A DNA stretch of 64,000 nucleotides, from the NCBI GenBank assembly GCA_034769895.1, contig CM068371.1:402891469-402955468 (forward strand), in the 5' to 3' direction. Of the stretch, positions 1 to 12,907 are shown piece after piece. Source of the stretch: Magicicada septendecula. Its lineage: Eukaryota > Arthropoda > Insecta > Hemiptera > Cicadidae. The notes beneath the pieces are model-generated. The model made no database searches, was not told the origin of the DNA, and was given only the letters and a program-made list of their open reading frames with translations. The position numbers and the translations under genes were made by a program. Every line of letters begins with the position of its first letter. Position 1 is the stretch's first letter.

Positions 1-439
1 TGATTTTAAATACTCTGCAATAATCCCGCATATCGTCTGAAATTTACTTATTTTAATGCCAATATCCCTTCCACAGGCATACTAATATCATTGCTAGAAA
101 TTTAAATAATTGTTTTATCAGAGATCTCAGTTTTACATTGGTTAGGCTCCGACTCACAGTGATAAGTCAAACAAGATCTAACCGATCCAGGCAAAATTTC
201 ATTATAGAAGAAGAGTATACAAAAGCAGCCAGGTACGTATAGTCTGGGAACGTCGGTAACCGAAGATGGGAACGAAGAGGCAGAGGTAAAGAGGAAGATG
301 ACTCCAATCAAGAAGGCATATTTTACGTATATCTCTACCTTTAAGTCAAGAGACATTCGTAGGCTGCCAAAACTGCCTATACTATAGTTCGACCCACTCA
401 ATTCTGCGGTAGTGAAACCTAAATATTAATGCAAAAACC
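1..439. other. AT-rich non-coding DNA
   Basis: I see no coding signal here. A minus-strand open stretch at 102-401 has no recognisable domain and biased composition, so it is probably chance. The segment may be more of the decayed LINE that becomes readable after about 440. Confidence 0.4.
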
Positions 440-830
440 ACTGGACCACTTTATGATTTTGAGAGAAGGATTCTGAGGTGAATTCTAGGACCTATATATA
501 GAAATGGTGGGGGAGGATACGATGCAACCTTGTGTGTTATTTCAACGAACTAATAGTAGAAATATATAAAAACTGGGGATATTGCGATTGGCTGGCAATG
601 TAGTGAGAACGGACAGCAGAAGCATAACGAAGAGTTCTCATAGAAATTATTGAAAACAAGAGACCAGAAGATCCCTCCAAAGGAAAAGATGGCAAGATGT
701 TGTTGCTGTTGATGCTAGAGAGTGAGAGGATGGATGTCCTTCGTTGCCAGCAGAGTGAAGTTGAAGATCAAGGCAGAGGAGGCCGGCGCTTCCATATTTC
801 GGACTGAATTCCATACGAAGAGGGTACTGA
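440..830 (+). pseudogene. decayed LINE (non-LTR retrotransposon) C-terminal remnant
   Basis: Short pieces in shifting frames resemble the conserved end of RTE/CR1/Jockey-like LINE polyproteins, after the reverse transcriptase. They include an ERRILR start, a GPIYRNG motif, RRVLIEIIENKRP, then RKRWQDVV and a final W-S-A-x-R-x-K-x-EEA pattern near 730-790. Several stops and frame changes interrupt them, so this is a dead fragment; no catalytic RT motif remains. The family assignment rests on remembered motif order, and the exact clade cannot be decided. Confidence 0.5.
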
Positions 831-1154
831 TTCTCGAAATGCCCTCATCTGTAACCTTTTGTACTATATTCGGCTGATGTGTGCACCTGTGAAGCTTATT
901 TATGGCTGTCTGTAGTTTGTCGGTCGAGGGAATACAAATTGTAATAGAAATTTTATTCCCTCATGACTCGCTTGAAGGGGAGCCCGGATGATTGATTCCA
1001 AGGTCAGAAAATTCGATTTTCTTTTTTTTTTGCTCTTATTATTCTACAGATCTTCACGTTTAATTTTAGACCAATTTCACAAAATTCTGTAGTGTATAAA
1101 ATATTTTATTAGCATTTTTATGATGTTATACTAACGAATCGCTAGCACACGGGC
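831..1154. other. non-coding spacer
   Basis: AT-rich sequence with a T run near 1,021-1,031. No gene or repeat structure is seen. Confidence 0.4.
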
Positions 1155-1672
1155 TGTGCCCCAAAGGTGCGGAAAGCTGGGGTGCAAGTACCAGAAGTCA
1201 TTGGCCAAAGAAGAAATGTATGACCATAACCAGTATGCCCACATTCGAAGTACTATTATGAAGGGTATTAAACCAATTTTTATAAACTTATCAAATACAG
1301 ATATGCTGAGGAAGTGTTTACATAGTGGGACACAAAACCCAAACAAATCTTTGAACAGAATGATCGGGTCCGTATTCCAAATCCACATTTGTAATGAAGG
1401 TTACTTTTAGTTAGGATTGTATGAAGCTGTTGCTAGTTTCAATAAAGGAAACTTAAATGTAAAGTTTTGGAAGAGTTAGATATTGATCCTGGCACAAACT
1501 GCATTACAGTGATGCAGAAACTAGAGTCAAGAAATCGGAAAAGTAAATACAAGAAATAGACAGAAAAGTCGTCAGAAGACCAACTTGTCCAACAGGAGAT
1601 TAGAGGACATGTGTGACGAAGAAGAAGAGGACTTAAGTAAGCCTGCATATGGAGCTGGGATGCACTAAGATA
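1155..1672 (+). pseudogene. Mutator-like transposase-derived gene, C-terminal part, broken
   Basis: The translation resembles the C-terminal half of the Mutator-like transposase-domain proteins common in insect genomes. It starts with a degraded CPKG..SWCKYQK block, continues with IKPIFINLSNTDMLRKCLH and a TQNPNKSLN motif (family TQN-NES-N), then YEAVASFNKGN, an LEELDIDPGTN segment and a C-terminal YGAGMH. The family consensus runs in the same order. The reading frame changes at about 1,165-1,180, about 1,405 and about 1,455, and stop codons interrupt the lysine/glutamate-rich tail, so it cannot encode an intact product. The N-terminal part is absent upstream. It is probably a transposon remnant rather than a domesticated gene. 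Confidence 0.6.
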
Positions 1673-3122
1673 AGAATAGTTGTATTCAAAACATTGTGTT
1701 AACGTTTTTTAATATTTTTTCGCGTTTCAAAAAATGTTTCTTGCTTAAAGGTACATTTTTCTCAGCAATTTTAAAACATATCTTCATGATTATTTTATTG
1801 TTTTCTTTACCATATTCGTCTGGAAATTGCATGACTTTATATAATTTTTATAACCTTTTTAGAGGTAAAGTTAAATAATCATATCATATGAACTCTAAAA
1901 TATTATAAAACAACCCTCGTGGTAAAACGTTTACAAACCTCTGCTCTAAAAAGTAAAAATTGAATTAGGCTGCATTAATATCTTTCACGGTTTTAGAGAA
2001 GTGTACTTTAAATTGCAAACATTTTACATAGGGAAGACAGGTTGATCCGACTCCCATAAGTCACCTTATTTAATCGTGCCTTTTAATAGTTAATGCTGTG
2101 AACGCAAAAACGGATGTCTCAAATGTGTAGATAAACAGTTTGACACGTACAAATACACGTCATCAGAATTACAACAGACATTCCTTACTTAAAAAAAACG
2201 TGCAACGAGTTTCCGGCGCCCCGTTTTACGTCGCCTGTATCTGATAAAATACAGTAATTTGAAATTTCGTACATCATCGATCATAGAAAATTGTAAACGA
2301 CCACAGAACACTTATCAACGTTGTTGTTTTTTTTTATTGCTAGACATTAATTCGCTGACGTTTATATCCTACAGTGGCTAATTATTGTAGTATTTGTAAA
2401 AATTCAAAAATTCGAACCGATACTGTAAAACGTTGGAATGTCATCTAAAGTTATGTCTGTGTAGGTGCCTTTGTCACTGTGATTTGTTTTGTCATAGTTA
2501 AAGAATGTGTTTGTCATCGCGCGCGCGCGCCCACACACACACACTTACACAGACACTGATACGCGTGTATCTGTTAAACCGTTAGACTTGGATATAACCA
2601 TAGTAAATATAGCGAAAAAAGCATCGTAATATCGCTTTGTTAACTATAATGGCAAAATAAGGTATTGTAGGCCTATATTCTATTATGACCATTGAAACAG
2701 TGTTGATGAAGTGGAGAAATATGAGCGGAGATTGTAATCCGAGTAGAGAACGTGTATAATGTTGGTTTTTGTAAATAAAGAGTTGAAATATTTGTAGTAA
2801 CGCGTCACTTAGAAATATGTGTAGCAGTTTAAAGCGTAGCTGTTCATATCGTGTCTTGTACTATCAGATCAGATCATGGCGACACGTGGACAAGCTTCTT
2901 GTTATCGTACATAGTTTGACGATCGACGCTGTATAATCAGATGGTAAGCTCATAACTATTGAACACGAAACCGCCCGCGCTTGTTTGTGGATTACGGAAT
3001 AAATTTCTACAGCCAGGAAGAGAAACAATTGATGAAACGCATTTTCAAAGGGCTGTGTTTGCCGAGGGCGTGTCTAGTGCCCTCGAGTGTGCATTAGTGA
3101 CGTATTTTGATCGTGGAATTAT
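1673..3122. other. non-coding DNA, possible 5' flank of a host gene
   Basis: No recognisable coding sequence. A GC/AC dinucleotide run lies at about 2,519-2,545. The last 250 bases become less AT-rich and contain more CpG, which would suit a promoter or 5' UTR of the candidate exon at 3,123, but no TATA box or initiator is convincing. Confidence 0.3.
2519..2545. repeat. compound (GC)n(AC)n microsatellite
   Basis: An alternating GC run is followed directly by an AC run, a simple dinucleotide repeat seen directly in the sequence. Confidence 0.8.
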
Positions 3123-3194
3123 ATGGAACTGTGGAACGCGTTGAGTCGGCACCCGTCTCGATGTGTCGTTATTGGAAATGACTCTCTACCTCTT
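3123..3194 (+). CDS. candidate first coding exon of an unidentified host gene
   Basis: An ATG with G at +4 opens 24 codons (MELWNALSRHPSRCVVIGND and 4 more) that end exactly at a consensus donor, GTAAGT at 3,195-3,200, in phase 0. The candidate exon at 6,081-6,136 begins in phase 0, so the two could be spliced together across a 2.9 kb intron. I do not recognise the peptide, and the Kozak context at -3 is weak. ATG-to-donor stretches of this length also arise by chance, so this is a proposal from splice-site logic only. Confidence 0.3.
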
Positions 3195-6080
3195 GTAAGT
3201 TCTACGTCCAGTGCGGGTCTTTTCTTGGACGATGCCGTGTGTAACAGCATAACGTCTTCCAAGCTATTTTCACTAAATAGTTGTTTGATCTTAAAACGCG
3301 TTTCCGGACAGGTCTGTTGCGTGTATTTTGCCGATTACGAGTGTGGTCTGTGTCATTGTTTTTGTAATGCATCCGATGTCGATGTCTGCTCACAAGAAAG
3401 ACGGATTCAGCCGTTGATACGTTATCGCAATTTGTTATAATTCGTGAGTGCACAGTGTCAGAGTAATGCAAAATTTGTGAATGATTTAACCAGCTGAAAA
3501 TTGTTGGCCGCCGCTCGTCCAATTCCGCTTCCCGTCCACCAGACCTCTTTATCGAAAGCGTGAGGTTTTCCCAGAGTTTCGTTTTCCATAGTCTATCTAA
3601 CGGTGTCATTCCAGGATTTTCTAAATGTTACTCGCACTCCTTCCTGGTTCTCCATAGTGGGAGCTTATTCTTTTAGTTAATCTTATGGCACTCTTACCGC
3701 ATACCCAAACTATCTTTAAACGTGTTCGTTTGATTTTTTCTGGATATCTTAACGTGTCTTTTCAAGTGGTTCTTCAACATACCAAACGGACAAATCATCC
3801 CTCGCCACTTCCACACTCCCATCTCTAGTTCAGCGTTCAGTGTCTGTACTCGTGATCGTAAAACAGGACCGACTGTACGATATCTTGGTGTACTCGCCTT
3901 TAGTCCGTATTTGATGTATTGGTGACCAGTGATAGAAAATTCAACTACCTTATTATTTTCCGGTTTTCGCGTTTCCGGACCTTCGTTATTTGAGTTTTCA
4001 AAATACATTGTTGTCAACTTGTACGTCATCAGTAGCCCTGTTGAAATTCTTTAAGTTCAACGTTGTCATTAATGGAGACTTCGAACCTGCGTTAGAATTT
4101 ACAACTAACGCAAGATCTTTGTTAAACTTACGTGTACAAAACCGGTGAACCGTAAAATTTAAATTGTATAGATCTTGTGTTATTAGCAAAACCGATAACT
4201 TACGTATGATACGTAGAATGATATGACGTACGCATTGAGTTACAGAATTTTATTCACGTCGTGTTCATTTCGAAGAACGAGTTTGCCTTCTGTGTTGTAA
4301 TAATGCGCAAAAGGCTCTGTAATTATAAATCCAGTTCCATAAGGAAATCTGTGTGTCCGTGAATAAAACTTCCCTCATTACCAACAAGTTCGTTATCAGC
4401 TTTATAAAAAAACTGGAAAAGTAATAGTTTCTTTAACGGGTCAACTGAATACTATATTATTCGATGACGGTGTTAACGGGAAACGAAAAACAAACCGATA
4501 TAAAGAATGGATGTGTAGTTGTTGTAGACACGTGTTGTGTAGGAAACGGTGCTAACTTGCCTAATTACAATTATGGTTTCGTGATCTCTCCCCCAACATG
4601 TGATCTCCATTTGCCATCTATTTCCGTTCTTCTTACTGTGTAACGTCCTTTAAATGATTTTAGGTAAATTTAATGTATTGTATACGACTGGTAGTCAGAA
4701 CAAATACCTTGTCCTTGCTCGCGATAACGGTAACTTAATCTTCGTCTTCTCGGGGACATGTTTCTGGTACAGCGGATTGGCGAAGTGTCAGAGCCTTCGG
4801 CACGTTTTCCGCTGTTTTCGTGTAAGGTTATTCTCTCCGAACGCATGTGTATTCAGTATTGGAACGGCATCATTAGGTCTGAAACTGAGACTGGAATCGT
4901 TTTCCATTTACTTTTACTACTACCTGATTTCCTCCTTTTCATGTCTGATTGTGTGCTTTTCGATAAAATCTATTTTATTTATTCCGACGCCAAAAGGATT
5001 TCGATACCTGGGTGTGTTTTATTTTTTCGAATCTTGTTCAACTACTGACTGTTACTGACGACTTCGAAACAATGAGTACTGGCATCTCAGAAATGGGAAA
5101 AGCATTTGCTTTCCGTTCTCAGAGTGATCTCAGATAAAAAAAGCGTTCAAAGGGAAAAGAAGACGGGATGATAAACGATCGTGTAACCAGCGAGAGTAAA
5201 AAGTTTTACTTCCCTTTGCAACTTTAGGCTGACAAGACGGCGGCTATCGTAGCAGATGATTACCGTATCTTCTTGGCATTTACAGTCCAATTCTGGCTTC
5301 CTTGCCTTGCATAACGTACGACTTATTGGCGGGTTGGTCATTAGCAGCGTTTACATTTATCGTTGGTAGGTTTAAATACCTAGTAATTTACTAGGTATTA
5401 CCTAGTAGTCATTTAAATACTGTTCGTTTACGATAGTGTTCTCCCAAATGTCAATGCTCCCGTTGGGAAAGCTTATTAACGAGTTTTCGACACGTCAGCG
5501 TAATTCGGGTAATGAGTTTGCACATACCATTAGAGGGGTATGAATATATGACAAAACGAGGGGTTTCGTTTGTAGAAATCCATATGACAGACTGTTGAGA
5601 GCAATATATATTTTTATATTGACTTGTACTACATATTGAAGTAAAGTTTGACAAAAAACGGATACCTAAATAATTAAAGTAGGTGATAAAACATATAAAA
5701 TGATAAAAGTCAGTTACTGAATCTTACTGAACGTGCCACAAAATGCTGTAGCTCAAATGTTCAGGGGACCAAATTGCCCACTTGCTACTCATTGTTTTCC
5801 CTGGCGTCACCCCCCCCCCCAGATCCTTCCAACGCCCGAAGAAACTTTCCGCTTTGGGAGACTATGGTATAGGACGTCAATGTTGGTTCATTGTGTTCGA
5901 TCGAATGTGAATATCGAAAGCAATTTATCTTTGGAACAGAATTGTACTATGTAACATGTAGATTTTAAGCGCACACGTGCTTGTATGTGCTTGAGTGTAA
6001 TACGTATGCTTTACTAATTTGCTAATGTATAATGTTTTGTGTAAAGTTTAATTATCGTAATGCTTTCTTTGTTTGTGCAG
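3195..6080. other. probable intron or intergenic DNA
   Basis: Between the two candidate exons I find no recognisable protein domain. Open stretches of 96-135 codons on either strand (for example 3,202-3,609 minus and 4,654-5,058 plus) have no motif. The segment holds a small perfect hairpin at 5,376-5,398 and a C run near 5,811-5,820. The final 20 bases before 6,081 form a good polypyrimidine tract ending in CAG. Confidence 0.35.
5376..5398. repeat. short perfect inverted repeat (11-bp arms)
   Basis: Arms ATACCTAGTAA and TTACTAGGTAT are separated by a single T. A further CCTAGTA follows within 10 bases. No flanking motif ties it to a transposon or terminator. Confidence 0.6.
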
Positions 6081-6136
6081 AGACAGCTGAGAGAGCGACG
6101 AAAAACCAGTGATCCAAACCTCTCCAAAACAAACAA
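6081..6136 (+). CDS. candidate internal coding exon, unidentified host gene
   Basis: This 56-base segment is bounded by a strong acceptor (pyrimidine-rich TTTCTTTGTTTGTGCAG) and a strong donor (GTAAGT at 6,137). Only one of the three frames is open, giving RQLRERRKTSDPNLSKTN with two extra bases at the end (exit phase 2). The peptide is basic and serine/threonine-containing, with an RRKTS motif of the kind recognised by basophilic kinases, but I cannot place it in a protein family. The exit phase matches that of the candidate first exon at 20,531-20,631, which suits alternative first exons joining the same downstream exon outside the window. Confidence 0.4.
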
Positions 6137-6969
6137 GTAAGTTACTCTATTATTAATTGTCTACCGTAATTTCAATCATTAAGTGTTGATGTTCGTAACA
6201 AAAGTTAACGTCGTCGTTGTTGGAATACGGTCAAGTAGAAACCGATCAATTCCAGAAACCAAACATTTTGTTACGCTCCTCGACAGTTTGTGTCTCTCGT
6301 AGTTTCCAGGGAGCTACATCTCCGCCAGAAATCAATGTTATCTCTGTCGGATAATCTGAAGATGCTTGCGGGAGAATTATGTCAAAATGAAAATGATATA
6401 AGACGAATGTTTGAATTCAGCGATGCGTATTAATTTGTCAAAATAAAAATTTCAACAATCAAAACTAAAACAATCACGATTGAGAAGGAACTAGTTCTGT
6501 CTGCAATACAAATAGCAGTGGACAAAGACATTGATAAGTATCTCTGGACACGTAGAGAAAGAAGTGAAGAAAGAATCCCCAGAGACCAAAGAAGAGGTGA
6601 AACGTTACTATGAACATGTGTATTAATTTAATATGTATATAAACACATAAATAATCAATCAAATATTAATAGTAAATATAACAATATTTAATAGTGTAAA
6701 GTATTGAAATGACAATAGATGTAAGTAAAATATAAATGAAAATTGAATCAAAAAGGCTCGGCTGTGCGACAGGCAGGCGCCGACAAAATATGTTACAATA
6801 GACCTAAGACACCCTTACATGTCATAAAAGCATAAAATGTTTTGTAGTGTAAAACTAGCAAAAAACGCTCATATACCGTTAGGTTAACGGTACTGTGTCC
6901 TTCAACAGACAATAGATGCCACGCCAATAAGTATGACTATTTTAGAAGGTAGCGTCACTTTTTAGGGAG
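6137..6969. other. non-coding DNA
   Basis: AT-rich sequence without recognisable genes. The open stretch at 6,474-6,662 (minus) is low complexity and unconvincing. Confidence 0.4.
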
Positions 6970-7156
6970 TGTAACGAACGTCCGCGTAAGTTTATCGCCC
7001 GCTCTCTGGTAACCAATCACGGATAGCGTCGGTAGTGAGCGCGAAAAAGATACAGCACCGGAATGGGTACGTTCGAATTTACCGGCAAATATTTCAAAGT
7101 CAAGCCAATGGGAGTATGATCAACAAGAGTTGTAGTGAGGGAAGGACTCGAAAGAC

Positions 7157-7163
7157 TATAAAA
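7157..7163 (+). promoter_or_regulatory. TATA box of the LTR-like block
   Basis: TATAAAA lies about 190 bases inside the block, and a plausible start region lies about 30 bases downstream. This suits an LTR promoter on the plus strand. No initiator can be fixed. Confidence 0.4.
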
Positions 7164-8082
7164 AAGGAAGTGAAGCAAACAAATAGGGAAGTCTAAGTTT
7201 AATTTTCACGCAAAACACGCGAAACCTGCGTCACTCGATGTGAGCAATTTTAATAATATTACTCCAAGTACAAATCAGTAGATCATTTCAGTTCAGTAGT
7301 TGAGAAAGAATTACAGTCATCAAGAAGTTTATTTTATATATGTGCGCGATAGTACGTACGGACCAGAAGATGTTTAACTTGTGCGCGTAGATTGCAGCAA
7401 GAAGTATACTTATTTATACGTGCGCGACGTCTAGTACTAACGCGAGCGAGTGCCGTAATTACAGAAAGTTTAATCAAGTGTGATTAGTGCAAAGTGTAGT
7501 GCGATGTTTAACGCAGGATTGCAGTTCGTCATTCTTCTATTTGGAATCCAGCAACAAGTAACAATATACCATTTATGATTCATAATACAATAAATTAACA
7601 TAATTTTAGCATCTCAAAATTAACTCATCTCATTCTCAAAAGACCCACGAGTTCAGGTACTAAATATTACAGTTTATGCTCTATGACACGTTTTGGTGAG
7701 TTATGGTATAGTAAAGTAAGGAAACAAGTTATAATAATTATAGAAATGTTAACGGAGTTGAAAAATTGAATCTATTTAAGATTATAGAAGTTCATAGCAG
7801 TTAAGAATTTATGGTACTTATATATGTTTTGATTAATATTGAAGATTTAGATGTGTTAAATGAATAAATTTGAATCTACTGAGTATTCATTTGAATAGTA
7901 ATTGATTAATATGATTGAAGAATCCGTAAACTGGAGATATTAATAAAATTTTGTTATTAATTATAAAGATGATATTAATGATTAAGTCTTAGATGTATTA
8001 AGTAATAAGAAAGATAACAATATAAATCTTAGTATCTGAACGAAGTGTTATTATTTCATAACAATCCTGAGATCTTCTGCTC

Positions 8083-8361
8083 TGGCGCCCAAGTAAAATA
8101 ATCAATAAATACAAAAATGAGTGGAAGTATTCAATAATAAATATAGCTAAATATAATTTATAACACAATAAATCAATGTAATTACAGAGTATATGTAATA
8201 TTGTTTTGATTAAATTATTTGCTCAACAGTCGAAAATAACACGATTCCAATAATAGTAATATTTGACGCCCGAACACAAGGGGCAACTCTGAAAATCTTT
8301 ATATTTGGCGCCTTAACGTGGAACCAAATCTTAATATTTGGCGCATCCAATAACGTGGAGC
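8083..8361 (+). repeat. four tRNA-Lys-like primer-site motifs
   Basis: Motifs start at 8,083, 8,263, 8,305 and 8,338. The last three each follow an ATATTTG-type lead. Each resembles the start of the tRNA-Lys primer-binding site (TGGCGCCCAACGTGGGGC) with substitutions or small insertions. Repetition of this module is seen independently in the large array element further right. Confidence 0.5.
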
Positions 8362-11300
8362 TTTTAAGTTATAGAGGGTGATGTTACATGTCGCAGAGGG
8401 TAGGTCAGAAACATGTAAAAACAAACGTGCAGGGAATTCTGAGAAGAATTGTAAGGAAAGAAAGATGGAAGAGAATACGCAGTGAAAACAAGAGATTTGT
8501 CGGCTTGTCGAGAGATATTAGAATGGACAGCGGATGTAAGACAGTTGTGGAATGGAGAGATAACGAGGAGATTGCGAGAATCAATAACCTATCTACTTAG
8601 AGTAATCTTTTTCTTTTCTTTCCTCCTCTTCTCCTGATCCTAGATCATAGTGTACCTAAAAGCATTTAATGAGAAGTAAAACACAAAATACTCTCGTTTT
8701 CATCCCTTTATAAATCATGTTGTTATTTCTTTGCTCTCCCATTTTGATCTTTGTTACTTGACGTTACATTTATTTTAGTAGAATTATTTCTGTATTTCAT
8801 TTAGTATAAAGTATTATTTAAAACAATTTCTTTTCCATTTAAATTTTGAATGGAACATAACCCGTCATTGTGAAATGTAACTTTTTCGTTCGGTTCGACC
8901 GTGTTGTTGTGTCTCTTTCTAATTGAATCCCTGTGGGGGGGGGGGGAGAAATCACATTTTGCCCGACTGTATTATCGCAACAGAGAGGTAAGATAACCCG
9001 CATCGCATATAAAACACGCCATTCTGCCAGTAACGAACGTTGGTAAGTATATAAAGGCTGTTGAAGCCGACTGCGCGTGCGAGCGCACGTGTCTGTAATG
9101 GGTGTGTCTCATCTGATAATATCATTATATCATCTTCCCTCCCGGTTTGTGTAGTGGTTGTTTGGTTCGTTCATTCATTGTGCGCAGTAACTCCCAATAG
9201 CTAAATATCACCGAGTCCACTTACCACCACCACCACCTGCTCTTGCTCATAATTTAATGCGCCCTTAACAATAATTATAGTTTCGCATGACTTCAGCGTA
9301 TGATTGACTGACAAATCACGTAAGTATGCCTATCCTATAACTAGATAATTTCAGTAGGGAGCGGTCCGTGCTTTTGGAACTTGCACAAAGAACGCATACC
9401 CATTATTAACCGAGACTTATCGATATAAAGAATATCTGACCTATATTAAAGTAAAATAAGATAGGTAGCTAGTGAATCTAAAAACATCGCACTTTGTGTG
9501 CCAGACAGCCGGGACCTTGACTTAAGAAACAAATAATGAACGGACACAGTGTGTAGCTGACTTAAAAGTATTTTGCAATGGTCAGTCACACCAGATACTA
9601 TCTCTGCCGACACATACTGATGATCTGCAACTTTTCTTTCGAGACCACCCTCGGTCTCTGTTGTATTTATTGCGTATTGCCTCCGTATCGTGTTCTGCAG
9701 CCCTAGTTCTGAAATTAATCGTTTGCACGTGTCTTCTGTTCGGAGAGGATAAATGAACAACAGCAAATCAGATTACTCAAGGACCACACTTAACGAGTGG
9801 ATAGTTTCGAGGAAAATCTTCTAGCGCTCGTTATTTTCGCTTCATAGCTCCCGAAACGCGTTATGGAATACCGATGTGCGAAATAGATAGGACAAAAATT
9901 AAATAGCTTTTAAAACAAAATTCATTATGTGGTATTTCAGACGGATGAAAATAGAGGGATTTAAATATTGTTGTGGATCCGATTTTATCGCAGTATAGTT
10001 CAATGTAGGAATCTAGGCCGAATAAAACCTTTACACGCGCATGCCCAACGTTTCCTTGACAGTGTTGATTTAAATTTTGAAGCGTTTGCAGCATGCTTTA
10101 ATTGGCTTTTTAAGTTAATAAATTTGAAGGAACAAATTTAAGTTAACAAAATTGAATAAATTGGAGCACGCGTGTGGGTTGTTTCTGAGTAACGCTAACA
10201 AACTGGAGAGCGTGGACTCTGTAGTGGTACATCCACGGTTACTAGACAACAACCTACAGAGACTACAACGGTAACCGTGGGTACATCTACAAGTCTCATT
10301 CCTGGACCAAAATACTTATATTCAATATTACTTAGATTTTCAGCGGTTTTTTAGACCGTAGAAATTTTAATTCTCTAATTTACGCTTAGGTTTATGAATT
10401 GTGGCGAAAATCCATTCCAGTGTGCGGTTTTCACGTCACTCGCCAAACGCTAGAACGTATCAAGTAGAAATGCATTATCTTTGACATTCCTATATCGTTT
10501 CTGTAAGATGGACAGTTTTTTATCATTTAATGATTCAGTGTTCGTCAGTGGCTCCAATATAGCTAAAGAGCACTTCTATAAAAATACATTTCTGGTCACC
10601 GAGGTAACGGTTTTTGTATAAACGTGAGGTATCGAAAAGACTATTCAAGATGATGTCGTAATAAATTGATAAAGTGATAGAATGAGAATTTTAGTAGAAA
10701 GGCAAAAATAGGAAACAGTAATTCTAAAGCCAATGAACCATAGTAAACCACGGTTTCTCACATTCATTTCAAGATTTTTTCGAAGAGCCTCCTCTCCCGA
10801 TCAGTTTGTGCCTCTACCACACCTAATGTTTGTTTGACTCCAGCATATGCAGTTGTACTGTTTACTCAACGAATGTGAATACTCTTTCGACCTGAAGATC
10901 TTTAAATACGAATTGCCGCGTAGATTTGTGCTGAACACTGACTGCGGTGCACAGGCGCAGTAATATTCTCGGAATCACCACTGACTTGTAATTATCACTC
11001 TGGAAACCACCTAAACTGCACGAAAGTCCACTTTTGTCTTTGATATTTGCTGATATTGGAAACTTTGTATACCAAGTCAATGTGCAGAGTGGTGACAACG
11101 TTAAGTACAGGCACGTACTAGCGTAAACGACAGTCAGAGTCCATGCTGCTGTGTGCCAGAGGAATGCGTCCGGCGAATACCGACCGAATCTCTGATTACA
11201 CTCGCGAGATAACAGACGCTGTTTCACCGGAAGGCAGACTGATAACGGAACGTATAAGTAGGCGCACTGTGCTGGCAAATGACGAATACTGTGATTAGGT

Positions 11301-12891
11301 TTGGCGTGTGTCGCCCGTATATAGACTCTTACTTTACCTGGTGCTCTGGGATGACTCATCGTCCAGCATCATTGCCAAACATAGAACATGTGAAAATATA
11401 GTGAGTTCTACACCGCGACGGTTTGAATAGTGTACATGAGACTGTGTGGGAACGGGGATAAACAGAAAATTGCAAGTAAATACTGAGTGTATTTCAATCG
11501 ATGAAAGACGGAACAGAGATACGAGACAACATCTGAGTGTAGTTTGTTGTAAACTAATTTTACGACACGTAACACGCGTATTTGTTATTATGTTGTATTG
11601 TATACACGCGAAAACTGTCTTGTGTAACAAAAGTTGTACAGATTCAGGAACTGCAGGTATGCGCAGTGTAAGAATACGATGCGCTTGAATGTACAGTATT
11701 TAAATTATATTGTCTATATTACAGATGTCCAGATGTCTATTTAATCAGCTGTCGACACAAACCATATGTTTTCATAGCTGTGTTGTACTATTTGCAGATT
11801 GTGAATTCAGTATTTGATTTAACTTTCAGAGTAAAGTAAAATTCAATAGTTATTTGATTTAGTAAATAATAAATGAAGACCTACAGGGGAGTTATTACAA
11901 ACTAAAACAAATAAGTATTAAACAAGCTATTGAACTGTACTTTGTTTACAAAGTGAACTTGAAGAATTAATTCACTTTGAGTTTAGCAAATATTATATCA
12001 CAACTATAAAAACATATGTCTTTATATACAGCAGATTAAATAGGCACTTGAACGTCTGTAAATACAAGTCACCTCTCCCCATCAACGTGACATTTCAGGA
12101 TATGGTTCGCTTTCTTCTCCAAATAGCAACGTCCTGCATCTCAAGGTTATAATGAAGTTTACTCTCGTTTTCAACAATTTTACCACAGAGTCATTTGGTC
12201 TTGGAAGTTGCCTACTATAAACCCGAGCTTGTACCCTGGAACCGACCAACTTTAAAACTCCTTTGCACTTCATTCGTGCTGGTAGCTTCCTTGTTTGTAT
12301 CAGGGTGTAGTAACTTTAAAGAGTGTTCTGACTGTCCGGCAGAACAGCAGGCTTTAAAGATTGGAAGGATTCCTATTGCATTCGGAGTTTCAGTAGTGTC
12401 AGAGGATAGCTCAGCTACGAGCAAATTCTGTGGGAGGATTTTTTTCTTTTTTTTTTTTTCAATTTTACATGTATAAATCTTCAGGGTTTCTGCGTCGTGT
12501 TACAAAATAATAGCGTATTTTTTAACAGCTTTTTCTTACTAGCTGTGAATATATGCGTAGTCATTGATGAACGCCCAAACATATGATACTCATGCTAACA
12601 GTCGTATAAGAAAAAGCTTTGGTTTTTTTGTATCGATTGTGTAAGCACTCGTGTTCCCAAGGTTAATATTAAACGGGGAATAGATTACAGTTTTCTGGGA
12701 GGAGTTACAGAAGGGTGGGAACGATGGCAGGAAATGGAGAGAAGCAGGCTGCGTAGGAAGGCGTTTACGATAAGAGACAAGACGAGGTGTACAAAATCGA
12801 TATCGCTTAATTAAGTCGTGTGCTGTTGGTGCACAATGTTGTATCACTACAAACACTATTCGTCTCGAATCGCTTCACGGATGAAATTCAG

Positions 12892-12907
12892 GGTTTGGTA
12901 CCAAACC
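12892..12907. repeat. 16-bp perfect palindrome
   Basis: GGTTTGGTACCAAACC is its own reverse complement. It could be a dimeric protein-binding site or chance; nothing nearby decides. Confidence 0.5.

Larger units (their letters stand above)
6970..8388 (+). mobile_element. LTR-like block of a Ty3/Gypsy-type element (solo LTR or LTR plus leader)
   Basis: The block begins with TGTAACG and a matching GTTACA lies at 8,383-8,388, giving TG...CA ends with a short inverted repeat, as in LTRs. It has a TATA box at 7,157-7,163 and a polyadenylation-like AATAAA near 7,586. Between 8,083 and 8,361 it carries four motifs related to a tRNA-Lys primer-binding site (TGGCGCCCAAG, TTGACGCCCGAAC, TTGGCGCCTTAACGTGG, TTGGCGCATCCAATAACGTG). 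No gag or pol follows and no target duplication is obvious, so the right border is uncertain: it could instead be a 5' LTR with leader that ends nearer 8,080. Confidence 0.45.

Noticed and set aside
4654..5058. 134-codon plus-strand open frame
   Set aside because: Cys/Phe/Ser-rich with a second overlapping frame open as well; no family features.
8388..8600. 70-codon basic open frame just after the LTR-like block
   Set aside because: Arg/Lys-rich but matches no gag or other family I know, and there is no splice or regulatory support.
10862..11359. 165-codon minus-strand open frame
   Set aside because: No domain, membrane pattern or splice support; composition is like random translation of mixed sequence.
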